From Bacteroidales bacterium (GTDB taxonomy: Bacteria > Bacteroidota > Bacteroidia > Bacteroidales > UBA12077): a stretch of DNA of 64,000 nucleotides. The stretch is from positions 1 through 64,000 of the forward strand of contig JAEINU010000013.1 of NCBI GenBank assembly GCA_016342685.1, written 5' to 3'. Shown one piece after another: positions 39,127 through 48,149 of this stretch; position 1 is the stretch's first letter; every line of letters begins with the position of its first letter. The notes below the pieces were generated by a model. The model had not been told where the DNA came from, did no database searches, and saw only the letters and a program-made list of their open reading frames with translations. The translations under genes were made by a program, and so were the position numbers.

Positions 39127-41250
39127 ATGATATACAGTCGATTTTTTCTCTTAAATTTAATTTTAGCTTTTTCGATAATTTCTAATGCTAATGCTCAATC
39201 AGAAGATGACTGTTGCCAACAAGTTAATACTATGCTTGTTGTTCTTAAAAAGAATCATTATCAACCACATGATATTGATAATGATTTATCACGTAAAATT
39301 TGCAGGAATTATATTAATGCTTTAGATCCCTACGATCTGATTTTTACTTCGAATGATAAAAAAGAGTTTGCAAAATTCAATACTTGTTTAGTTAAAAAAG
39401 ACAATTTAGCTTATTGCGGTTTTTTGAGTTCTGTTTTTGCAACATATAGAGTTAGATTAAGCCAAGCAGATTCAATAATTAATTTACTTTCGAAAATATC
39501 ATTAGAGTATAATAAAAAGGAAGATTTTATTTTCAATTTTCAAGATACTCTGTCTAAGAAATTAGATAAGAGTTCATTAAGGGATCGATGGAGAAAATAT
39601 ATAAAGTATCAAATGTTGGATTATGTTGATGTGCAAAACGACATTGATTCGGAACGTAATTTTAAAAGTTTTTTAGATCAGGAATCAGAATTAAGGGAAA
39701 AGGTAATTTTAAAAGAAAAATGTAGAATTAAGCGCATACTAAATCATCCTTCAGGTTTTGAGAGTTTTCTAACTTCGATATTTTTAAATGAGATTGCGGT
39801 CATATATGATCCTCACACCATGTTTTTTCTTCCTGATGAAAAAGATAATTTTGAGATAAGTCTATCTAAAAAGGCCAAATCTTTTGGTTTAGCTTTTTCC
39901 GATGATGAAGATGGAGAAATAAGAATCGAAAATTTAGTGCCTGGCGGACCAGCCTGGAAATCAAATATATTAAATGGTGGAGATATAATTTTAGAAATTA
40001 GAAAACCGGACAATACTCTTGTTGATATTTCTTGTATTGATATGTACACTTTGCATACCATTCTGCAATCGGCAGAATTAAATACAATAGAATTAAAGGT
40101 TAGAAAAAATAATGGTCAGATTAAAACGGTAAAACTATATAAAGAAGAATTATTTATTGAGGAAAATAAAATTTCTAGCTTTATTTTGGATGGCGAAATA
40201 AAAATTGGATATATTAACCTCCCTGGTTTTTATACCAATTGGGAGCAGGAATATACTCTGGGGTGTGCTAATGATGTAGCCAAAGAAATATTAAAATTAA
40301 AAAAAGAGCAGATTGAAGGATTAATACTTGATGTAAGAAATAACGGTGGTGGTTCTGTGGCTGAGGCCATGGATTTAGCTGGAATTTTTATCGATAGTGG
40401 TCCGTTAAGTGTTTACAAAGAAAAGAATGTAAAACCAAGATTAATAAAGGACATTAATCGGGGTACAATTTATGATGGTCCCTTGGTGCTCTTAGTAAAT
40501 AAATTAAGCGCTTCTGCCTCGGAATTTTTAGCAGCAGTTTTACAGGACTATAACAGAGCAATTATTGTTGGAAGTACAACCTACGGAAAAGCAACCGGAC
40601 AAGTTATAATTCCGAATGACACAAGTTATACTTCTAATAGTATTAATCAAACAGAAAATACATCAGCCCAAGGTTATTTAAAAATTACTAATAGTAAGTT
40701 TTATCGCGTTAACCAAAAGAGTTTTCAAAAAACAGGTGTGATACCTGATGTTGTGTTGCCAGATATTTTAGATTATTATAATGTTGGAGAGGCATCAAAC
40801 TTATATGCTCTGAAAAACGACACAATTATTAAAAAGGTTTATTACAATGCACTTCCATCTTTTCCAATTGATGAATTACAAAAATTAAGCGCAAAAAGAA
40901 CAGAGCTCAACACTAATTTTAAAATGATTAAAAGTTTAGAAGAGACCTTTAAACGGTTCACGACTAGTCCTGAAAAAATCTCCTTATATAGGGATAGCTT
41001 AATAAATAGAATAGAGGAAAGTGGGTATCTCTTTCAAGCAATTGAGGGTTTAAACATCCCTATTTCAGATCGATTAATTGTTAAATCTAATGATTTCGAT
41101 AGAGATTTAATTGAAATAGATCAAAATAAAATGGAGATCAATAAAAAAATAATAGAAGATATTAGTAATGATATATATATAGTTGAATGTTTAAAAATTC
41201 TAAATGATTTAATAACAATAAAACAAGAAAATGGAGATGAGAAAAATTAA
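39127..41250 (+). CDS. S41 tail-specific-like protease with PDZ domain
   Basis: 'YDPHTMFFLPDE', PDZ, 'LDVRNNGGGSVAEAMDLAG', 'NKLSASASEFLAAVLQDYNRAIIVGSTTYGKATGQ'. Confidence 0.88.
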   Translation: MIYSRFFLLNLILAFSIISNANAQSEDDCCQQVNTMLVVLKKNHYQPHDIDNDLSRKICRNYINALDPYDLIFTSNDKKEFAKFNTCLVKKDNLAYCGFLSSVFATYRVRLSQADSIINLLSKISLEYNKKEDFIFNFQDTLSKKLDKSSLRDRWRKYIKYQMLDYVDVQNDIDSERNFKSFLDQESELREKVILKEKCRIKRILNHPSGFESFLTSIFLNEIAVIYDPHTMFFLPDEKDNFEISLSKKAKSFGLAFSDDEDGEIRIENLVPGGPAWKSNILNGGDIILEIRKPDNTLVDISCIDMYTLHTILQSAELNTIELKVRKNNGQIKTVKLYKEELFIEENKISSFILDGEIKIGYINLPGFYTNWEQEYTLGCANDVAKEILKLKKEQIEGLILDVRNNGGGSVAEAMDLAGIFIDSGPLSVYKEKNVKPRLIKDINRGTIYDGPLVLLVNKLSASASEFLAAVLQDYNRAIIVGSTTYGKATGQVIIPNDTSYTSNSINQTENTSAQGYLKITNSKFYRVNQKSFQKTGVIPDVVLPDILDYYNVGEASNLYALKNDTIIKKVYYNALPSFPIDELQKLSAKRTELNTNFKMIKSLEETFKRFTTSPEKISLYRDSLINRIEESGYLFQAIEGLNIPISDRLIVKSNDFDRDLIEIDQNKMEINKKIIEDISNDIYIVECLKILNDLITIKQENGDEKN

Positions 41251-42280
41251 CCTTGTTTGGATTACATTATTTGTTGTTTTTAGTTTGATAAATGTAAGTC
41301 CAATTTGTGCTCAGAAATTTAGTAATCCGGTTTCGTATATGGAGTATATAAGTATGGAACACGAATTAATCTCAAAAAATATGTGGGATTATATAAAAGC
41401 ATCGGCTCATAGTAAGCGAATGAGTAAAATTGATAAAAAACGTAAAGAATTAATTAGTACAACTGCAATAGCAAAAAGAAAAATAGAACGAATGCCAGAT
41501 TATGAAGGTTATTCGGATTTAAGAGACTCTGTAGTTTCATATTTAGGATTAAGTTATCTAATGTTAACAGAGGATTATGCGGAAATAGTGGATTTAGAGG
41601 AAATCGCTGAGCAGTCATATGATTTAATGGAAGCATATTTATTGGCTAAAGAACGAGCAAATGAAAAAATGGATCAAGCGAGTTTAATGGTAAATAATGA
41701 GCAGAAAAAGTTTGCTGAGAAATACGATATTAATCTTATAGATAGTCAGAATAAAATAGCGCAAAATCTAGAAAAAGCTGGTGAGGTAATTACCTATTAC
41801 AATAAAGTTTATTTAATCTTTTTTAAAAGTTATAAGCAGGAAGCTTATCTAATGGATGCATTGACAAGAGCTGATGTTAATGGAATTGAACAAAACAGAA
41901 GTACTTTGTTGAAAGATTCTGATGAAGGAAACAAAAAGCTTATTGAAATAAAGGGATATGCCGGAGATATAAGTATAAAGAGATCATGCCAGCAATTGCT
42001 AAATTTTTATAAAACAGAAGCATCAACTAAAACACCTATTCTTACGGATTTTTATCTAAAGAAGGAGAAATTTGAAAAGATAAGTACAGCATTTGAAGCC
42101 AAACGCAATTCCGAGAAAACACAAGATGACGTAGATAATTTTAACAAGGCAGTTTCTGATTATAATAATGCAATTAAATCTTATAATAGGACCAATGATG
42201 AACTCAATAATATGAGAAACAATTTATTGGAAAACTGGAACAAAACAGTAAATGCTTTTATGGATAAGCACGTACCATAA
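41231..42280 (+). CDS. Secreted helical protein of unknown function
   Basis: Signal peptide 'INLVWITLFVVFSLINVSPICAQ', mostly helical; overlaps the upstream protease stop by up to 20 nt (alternative ATG at 41237). Confidence 0.6.
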   Translation: MEMRKINLVWITLFVVFSLINVSPICAQKFSNPVSYMEYISMEHELISKNMWDYIKASAHSKRMSKIDKKRKELISTTAIAKRKIERMPDYEGYSDLRDSVVSYLGLSYLMLTEDYAEIVDLEEIAEQSYDLMEAYLLAKERANEKMDQASLMVNNEQKKFAEKYDINLIDSQNKIAQNLEKAGEVITYYNKVYLIFFKSYKQEAYLMDALTRADVNGIEQNRSTLLKDSDEGNKKLIEIKGYAGDISIKRSCQQLLNFYKTEASTKTPILTDFYLKKEKFEKISTAFEAKRNSEKTQDDVDNFNKAVSDYNNAIKSYNRTNDELNNMRNNLLENWNKTVNAFMDKHVP

Positions 42281-42304
42281 AATTCAATTAAAAAAGCACA
42301 TAAA

Positions 42305-42339
42305 AAAAACCTGTCAGTTTATGTTACTGGCAGGTTTTT
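42305..42339. terminator. Bidirectional terminator between convergent genes
   Basis: aaaacctgtcagtttatgttactggcaggtttt. Confidence 0.7.
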
Positions 42340-42356
42340 ATTATTGGAATAATATC

Positions 42357-43748
42357 TTACGATTTCATTGTTTCTTCAACTTCTTCAACCGTAATTGGAA
42401 TTCTTTTTCCAATCAGTTGCTGACCAGTTTCTGTAACTAAAAGATCATCTTCTAATCTAATTCCACCAAAATCGATATACTCAGAAAGTACTTTATCGAA
42501 ATTAATAAAATTAGAATTAATATTTTCTGCTTTCCATTTTTTCACTAAATCTGGAATAAAATAAATTCCAGGCTCAGATGTAAGAACAAAACCTTCTTGT
42601 AATTTACGACCAAGTCTTAAACCACTTAATCCAAACTGAGTAGCACGTTTAAATTCATCATCGTAACCAACATGATCTTCGCCTAAGCCTTCCATATCAT
42701 GAACGTCAAGTCCCATCATATGACCTAATCCGTGCGGCATAAATAGTGCATGTGCTCCTTCACGAACAGCATCTGCAGGATTTCCTTTCATGATTCCAAG
42801 ATCGGTTAATCCTTCAGCAATTATCCTTGCCGATTCTAAATGAATATCTCTATATGCAATTCCAGGTTTAATTAATGATATTGCGTGGTTATTTGCATTT
42901 AATACAATGTTGTAAATATCTTTCTGTTTCTGAGAAAATTTACCACCTACAGGAACGGTTCTTGTATTGTCACTAGCATAATGCAAAGGTGTTTCTGCAC
43001 CAGTATCTGTTAGCATTAATTTACCTTCTTGTAGCATGTTACCATGATAATGGTTATGCAATGTTTCTCCATTTTGAGATAATATGATAGGGAACGATAA
43101 CGCTCCACCGTGAGCTAAAGCTATACCTTCCACAGTACCGGCAATTTCTTGTTCGTAAACGTCTGGCTTTGCCATTTTCATGGCTGTGGTGTGCATTTTA
43201 TAACCTATTGCAGAAGCTTTTATTAACTCTTCAATTTCGTATTTGTCTTTTATTGATCTTAAATCAACAACAGCTTTAATTAATTCAAGAGAAACATAGT
43301 TTTCTGTTTCGTTATGATTTATTTCTAATAAATTACTGAATTGAACAATAGAATCTCCTCTGTAAAATGGTAGAACATGAATTGGTCTATTCTGATTGTT
43401 TGCATTTCTCAGGTAATTACCTAATTGTGTTAAAGGCTCGGTATTTTCAACACCAATCTCAGATGCTAATTCCTTAATTGTTGGCTGAGGTCCCATCCAT
43501 ATTACATCATCAATGCTAAAATCATTTCCGAATAAGTATTCTTTTCCAGAATCAAGGTCAATTAAACCACCTAGGCCAGGAACATCTAATCCAAAGAAAT
43601 ATAAAAAGTTACTATCTTGTCTGAAATGATATGCATTATCAGGATAATTAAAAGCAGACTCGGTGTTTCCTAAGAAAAGAACTAATCCTCCTTTTAATTT
43701 TTCTTTTAGTCTATTTCGACGTCCAACGTATACATCTTTTTTAAACAT
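42357..43748 (-). CDS. Xaa-Pro aminopeptidase family (M24B); start revised to MFKKDVYVG
   Basis: 'LMLTDTGAETPLHYASDNTRTVPVGGKF', 'MPHGLGHMMGLDVHDMEGLGED', 'LTSEPGIYFIP'. Confidence 0.9.
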   Translation of the reverse strand: MFKKDVYVGRRNRLKEKLKGGLVLFLGNTESAFNYPDNAYHFRQDSNFLYFFGLDVPGLGGLIDLDSGKEYLFGNDFSIDDVIWMGPQPTIKELASEIGVENTEPLTQLGNYLRNANNQNRPIHVLPFYRGDSIVQFSNLLEINHNETENYVSLELIKAVVDLRSIKDKYEIEELIKASAIGYKMHTTAMKMAKPDVYEQEIAGTVEGIALAHGGALSFPIILSQNGETLHNHYHGNMLQEGKLMLTDTGAETPLHYASDNTRTVPVGGKFSQKQKDIYNIVLNANNHAISLIKPGIAYRDIHLESARIIAEGLTDLGIMKGNPADAVREGAHALFMPHGLGHMMGLDVHDMEGLGEDHVGYDDEFKRATQFGLSGLRLGRKLQEGFVLTSEPGIYFIPDLVKKWKAENINSNFINFDKVLSEYIDFGGIRLEDDLLVTETGQQLIGKRIPITVEEVEETMKS

Positions 43749-44093
43749 ATTATATTGATTTGATTGATTATTAATAATTTGATTAATATTTATATTAAAC
43801 AAGTGAACTAAGAAAAACAAAGGACTGAAATTTTAGTAAATAAAAAAAGCATTGTTGAAACAATTGATCTAAAAAAAACAAACAAAAAGATCATATGCTC
43901 GTATAGAGTTATATTAATTGATAGATTTTAGCATATATGCATATTGCATGTAATTTTTATAGTAACAACTTATAAATCAATCCTGAAATCAGAAAAAATA
44001 ATTGCGAATAGACTTGTATTTTTCATATATTTTAGTATATTCGCACTTTATCAACATCTTGTTAACAATCGTAATTTTTTAAATCGTGTTCTT

Positions 44094-44831
44094 ATGCCTT
44101 ACAGAAGATTACCCAACACAGATAGTTCAAGACTAAAAGCGCTTACGATAGCTTTAGAAAAAGGTAAAAAATTAACTCCAATGGATTTAGCCTTTAAGCA
44201 AGGAACTTTTCAACGCGTCAGATCCTTTCTTCCTAAATGGAAAAATGCAATTTTAGAGCATAAAACCACCTACGAAATTCAAATTAAAAACAATAAAGAG
44301 TATTTAAAAAAGATTAAAAAGGCGAAGCTTTATATATCGCATTTTATTCAGGTGGTTAATATGGCCATCGTGCGTGGAGAGATGCAAGAATCTGTTAGGG
44401 AGTTTTACGGAATTGAAAAGGAAAATAACAGATTACCATCTTTGGGAACGGAGGCAGATGTTGTTGAATGGGGTAAAAAAATTATTGAGGGGGAAGCAAA
44501 AAGAAAAATGAGGGGAAATACTCCTGTAACAAATCCCACGATTGCAGTAGTAAAAGTACATTACGATAATTTTATAGAATCCTATAATTTTCAAAAAATG
44601 CTTCAAAAAAACCACTCTAGAGCATTAACTAGTTTGGCCGATTTACGGAATGATTCCGATGAAATTATCTTAAGTGTGTGGAATGAGGTAGAAGAATCAT
44701 TTAGTGATATCCCAGATGATTTAAAAAGAGAAGAAGCCCAAAAATATGGACTTGTTTATGTTTATCGTAAAAATGAGATTGGTCAAATATCTTTACTTAA
44801 AGATAATGAATCTCGAATATTTAACTTTTAA
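44094..44831 (+). CDS. Hypothetical protein; start revised to MPYRRLPNTDSSRLKAL
   Basis: Long ORF, helical; the N-terminal extension from 43944 is low-complexity and AT-rich and resembles untranslated upstream DNA. Confidence 0.7.
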   Translation: MPYRRLPNTDSSRLKALTIALEKGKKLTPMDLAFKQGTFQRVRSFLPKWKNAILEHKTTYEIQIKNNKEYLKKIKKAKLYISHFIQVVNMAIVRGEMQESVREFYGIEKENNRLPSLGTEADVVEWGKKIIEGEAKRKMRGNTPVTNPTIAVVKVHYDNFIESYNFQKMLQKNHSRALTSLADLRNDSDEIILSVWNEVEESFSDIPDDLKREEAQKYGLVYVYRKNEIGQISLLKDNESRIFNF

Positions 44832-45735
44832 CTAATCGTCTGGATTCTTTATAAAAGGCAAATAAGGATGCGCTTACTATTGCCATGCTAATTCCTACAA
44901 AAGCAACTGTTTCTTGCCCTATAGATTCTAGTCCCTCTAGTGCTTCATCTGCATAAAAAAAGTAAGTAATTATGGCTACCGAGTTATTTACAAAATGGCC
45001 AAGAATTGGAACCCAAATTGATCCACTCCAATAAAATAAATACCCTAATAATACTCCTAATATAAACCTTGGAAAAAATCCGTAAAATTGAAAATGCATT
45101 GCACTAAATATAAATGCAGAAACAAGAATTCCAACATGCATATTTTTTGCCCAATCTCCGATTATCTTCTGAAAAACACCCCTGAATATTAGTTCTTCTC
45201 CAATGGCAGGCAATGCACCTATCATAAATAGATTAAAAAGCAAAGAACCAACACTATCCATTCTTAAGAAAGCAGTTGTAATTAACTTAGCGCTTTCTTC
45301 TTTTTCTTTCATCCAGACTTCAACTCCAGATAACCATTCTGGTAATTGCATGTTACTATTTAAAACACCTAGATAACTTATTATTGGAATAGAAATTAGA
45401 AATATAAATATTGTTAAAATAAGGGCGTTTGCGGAAATTTTACGTTTAAAACATAAGTAACTTGTGGCGCTATTACTAAATAAATAACCAATTATAAATG
45501 CAGGAATTATAAATAAGCCAATAGCTTGTAGTGTTTGTAAGTATTTTAAGAATATAATATTGTTTGGATTGTTATAATCAGAAAGTACCGTTGAAAGTTC
45601 AGAAAAACCAATATGAAATAAAGGAATTGCAACAATTAAACCAATAATAAAAGTGATTAAAAAAGAAACCAATATGATGAACAATGAAAATATAAGTTTT
45701 GTAAAAGGATTAGCATCCGAAAATGAATTTTTCAT
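44821..45735 (-). CDS. CPBP family intramembrane protease
   Basis: 'GEELIFRGVFQ', 'SAFIFSAMHFQFYGFFPRFILGVLLGYLFYWSGSIWVPILGHFVNNSVA'. Confidence 0.9.
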   Translation of the reverse strand: MKNSFSDANPFTKLIFSLFIILVSFLITFIIGLIVAIPLFHIGFSELSTVLSDYNNPNNIIFLKYLQTLQAIGLFIIPAFIIGYLFSNSATSYLCFKRKISANALILTIFIFLISIPIISYLGVLNSNMQLPEWLSGVEVWMKEKEESAKLITTAFLRMDSVGSLLFNLFMIGALPAIGEELIFRGVFQKIIGDWAKNMHVGILVSAFIFSAMHFQFYGFFPRFILGVLLGYLFYWSGSIWVPILGHFVNNSVAIITYFFYADEALEGLESIGQETVAFVGISMAIVSASLFAFYKESRRLVKS

Positions 45736-45798
45736 TTTGAAAAATGAATTAGTTAAAATTATATAAATTTGCGTCTAAAATTAATCAATTAAAACACA

Positions 45799-46824
45799 TT
45801 GGTAAAGATAGGGAATATAGAGTTAGGAGAGAAGCCACTTTTTTTGGCTCCAATGGAAGATGTAACAGATCCATCGTTCCGATATTTGTGTAAAAATTAT
45901 GGTGCAGATGTTGTATATACTGAGTTTGTTGCGTCCGAAGGATTAATACGCGATTGCAAGAAAAGTTTTAAAAAGATTCAATTATTTGATTTTGAAAGGC
46001 CAGCTGCGATTCAGATCTATGGTCATCAGATTGATTCTATGGTTGAAGCAGCTAAAATGACTGAAGAAGCCAAACCAGATTTTATTGATATAAACTTTGG
46101 TTGTCCAGTAAAAAAGATTGCTGGTCGTGGAGCAGGAGCTGGAATGTTGCGAAATATTCCATTAATGATTGAAATGACCAAAGCTATTGTTGATGCTGTA
46201 AAAACTCCTGTAACAGTTAAAACCCGCTTGGGTTGGGACGATGATAGTAAGATTATTGTAGATTTAGCTGAACAACTCCAAGATACAGGAATTCATATGT
46301 TAGCTATTCATGGTCGTACGCGTCAACAAATGTACAAAGGCGAAGCCGATTGGACTTTAATTGGTGATGTTAAGAATAATCAGCGAATGAAAATTCCTAT
46401 CATAGGAAATGGTGATATAAAAGATGGAGAATCGGCAAAGCAAGCGTTTGATAAATACGGAGTTGATGGAATAATGATTGGTCGTGCTACGGTTGGTCGT
46501 CCATGGATTTTCAAGGAAATAAAAGATTATCTTGAAAAAGGCGAAGTAATGAAACCTTTAACCATAAAAGAAAAGGTTGAATTGGCAAAGCTGCATCTTG
46601 AAAAATCAATTGAGTGGAAAGGGGAACCACGAGGGATTTATGAAATTCGTCGACATTTATCAAACTATTTTAAAGGCTTGCCGCACTTTAAGGAAACTCG
46701 AATGAAGTTGGTTACCTTGCTTGATGTCCCTGAATTAATAAAAACCTTGGATAGTATTTCTGATCAATATGGAGATTGGGATGATAGCCAACAGGCTGAT
46801 GATTATTCCTACTTTCAATACTAA
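45799..46824 (+). CDS. dusB: tRNA-dihydrouridine synthase
   Basis: 'LAPMEDVTDPSFR', 'DINFGCPVKKIAGRGAGAGML', 'IHGRTRQQMYKGEADW', 'GNGDI'; TTG start. Confidence 0.92.
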   Translation: MVKIGNIELGEKPLFLAPMEDVTDPSFRYLCKNYGADVVYTEFVASEGLIRDCKKSFKKIQLFDFERPAAIQIYGHQIDSMVEAAKMTEEAKPDFIDINFGCPVKKIAGRGAGAGMLRNIPLMIEMTKAIVDAVKTPVTVKTRLGWDDDSKIIVDLAEQLQDTGIHMLAIHGRTRQQMYKGEADWTLIGDVKNNQRMKIPIIGNGDIKDGESAKQAFDKYGVDGIMIGRATVGRPWIFKEIKDYLEKGEVMKPLTIKEKVELAKLHLEKSIEWKGEPRGIYEIRRHLSNYFKGLPHFKETRMKLVTLLDVPELIKTLDSISDQYGDWDDSQQADDYSYFQY

Positions 46825-46837
46825 AAACATATAAGCA

Positions 46838-47974
46838 ATGAAAAGATTTACCTATTTACTTATTATTTGTATCTCAATTTTATCTGCATGCACACAGCAT
46901 AAAACAGAACAAAATAAAAACATTATTCGTGTTGGGATTTTCGATACGAATGGTGATAGCCCGGGTTGTATTGTGGATGCATACGAAGCTTTAAGAATTG
47001 ATTCTGATATTAAACCGGAAGTGATAAGTGCTGCAACTATCATGTCAGATGATATTTTAGATTTTGACCTTATTTTATTTCCTGGCGGATCTGGAAAAGC
47101 AGAAACAGGTCGTTTGGGAGATTTGGGACAGGAAAGAATTAAAGAACTGGTTTCTGAACATGGTAAAAGCGTAATTGGTATTTGCGCAGGAGCTTATATT
47201 TTAACACAAACAGAAGCTTATCCTTCTCTCGATTTAAGTGGAATGCAAGCAACAGATATAGAGCATGATCACCGAGGACATGGAATAGTGAAGTTTGATT
47301 TAACTGAAAAAGGAGTCGAAATTTTTCCTGAACTCGCTAATCGTGAAATTAGTTTTATGCAATACTACGAAGGTCCAGTTTTAATACCTGTGGAAAATGC
47401 TAAATATAATTCGGAAAGTATAGCAACTATGTTAAGCGATGTGCATACAGTTGAAGGAGCTCCTTCAAACATGACAAATAATAAAGCTTTTATTATTACA
47501 TCAGCAGTAGGCAAAGGAAATACAGCTTCATTTGTTGGACATCCAGAAACTACTCCGGGAATGCGTTGGATGATTCCAAGAATGGTTCGCCATTTATTAA
47601 ATAAAGAATTGGTTTCATATTCGAATAAAGTTGTTCGTCCTGAAATTTATAAGAATGAAATTTTATTTACTGATGAACTTCAAGAATTACAAAGTAAATA
47701 CTATTCAAATTTATGGGGAAACGAAACAGAAAAGATTGAAGCAATAAACGGATTGGTTGAAATTTCAGCATGGTCTGCAAAAAAGAAAATAGTAGGATTG
47801 CTTAGGGATTCTTCTCCAGAAGTTAGGAAAATAGCGGCTAATGCAATTGTTGAATTAGAACGCACTGATTTTATAAATGATTTGGATGTTGCAGTACGAG
47901 TAGAAAAAGATGAAGAAGTTAAACTGTTTTTAGCTGACAAGTTGAAACAGCTAAAATTAATACTGCCAGAGTAA
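46838..47974 (+). CDS. Lipoprotein with BPL_N/class I glutamine amidotransferase-like domain and C-terminal HEAT-like region
   Basis: Lipobox ILSAC; 'DLILFPGGSGKAETG', 'GKSVIGICAGAYIL'; C-terminal 'KKKIVGLLRDSSPEVRKIAANAIVELE'. Confidence 0.65.
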   Translation: MKRFTYLLIICISILSACTQHKTEQNKNIIRVGIFDTNGDSPGCIVDAYEALRIDSDIKPEVISAATIMSDDILDFDLILFPGGSGKAETGRLGDLGQERIKELVSEHGKSVIGICAGAYILTQTEAYPSLDLSGMQATDIEHDHRGHGIVKFDLTEKGVEIFPELANREISFMQYYEGPVLIPVENAKYNSESIATMLSDVHTVEGAPSNMTNNKAFIITSAVGKGNTASFVGHPETTPGMRWMIPRMVRHLLNKELVSYSNKVVRPEIYKNEILFTDELQELQSKYYSNLWGNETEKIEAINGLVEISAWSAKKKIVGLLRDSSPEVRKIAANAIVELERTDFINDLDVAVRVEKDEEVKLFLADKLKQLKLILPE

Positions 47975-47996
47975 TTTAACACGAAATAGAACATTG

Positions 47997-48026
47997 AAAA
48001 TCCGATGAATATTCATCGGATTTTTT
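47997..48026 (+). terminator. Rho-independent terminator
   Basis: aaaatccgatgaatattcatcggatttttt. Confidence 0.75.
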
Positions 48027-48149
48027 GTTTATAGACATAATAAAATTGAATTGAGATTACGTAAAACATATGATTCTTAAATTTGTTATTATAGAATTAA
48101 GCTTTTATTTGTATCCTAATTATTTACACTTCTTAAATAGAATACTATT

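Noticed and set aside
33814-43748. Two aminopeptidase P genes as a recent duplication
   Set aside because: The translations are clearly diverged; multiple M24B paralogues are ordinary.
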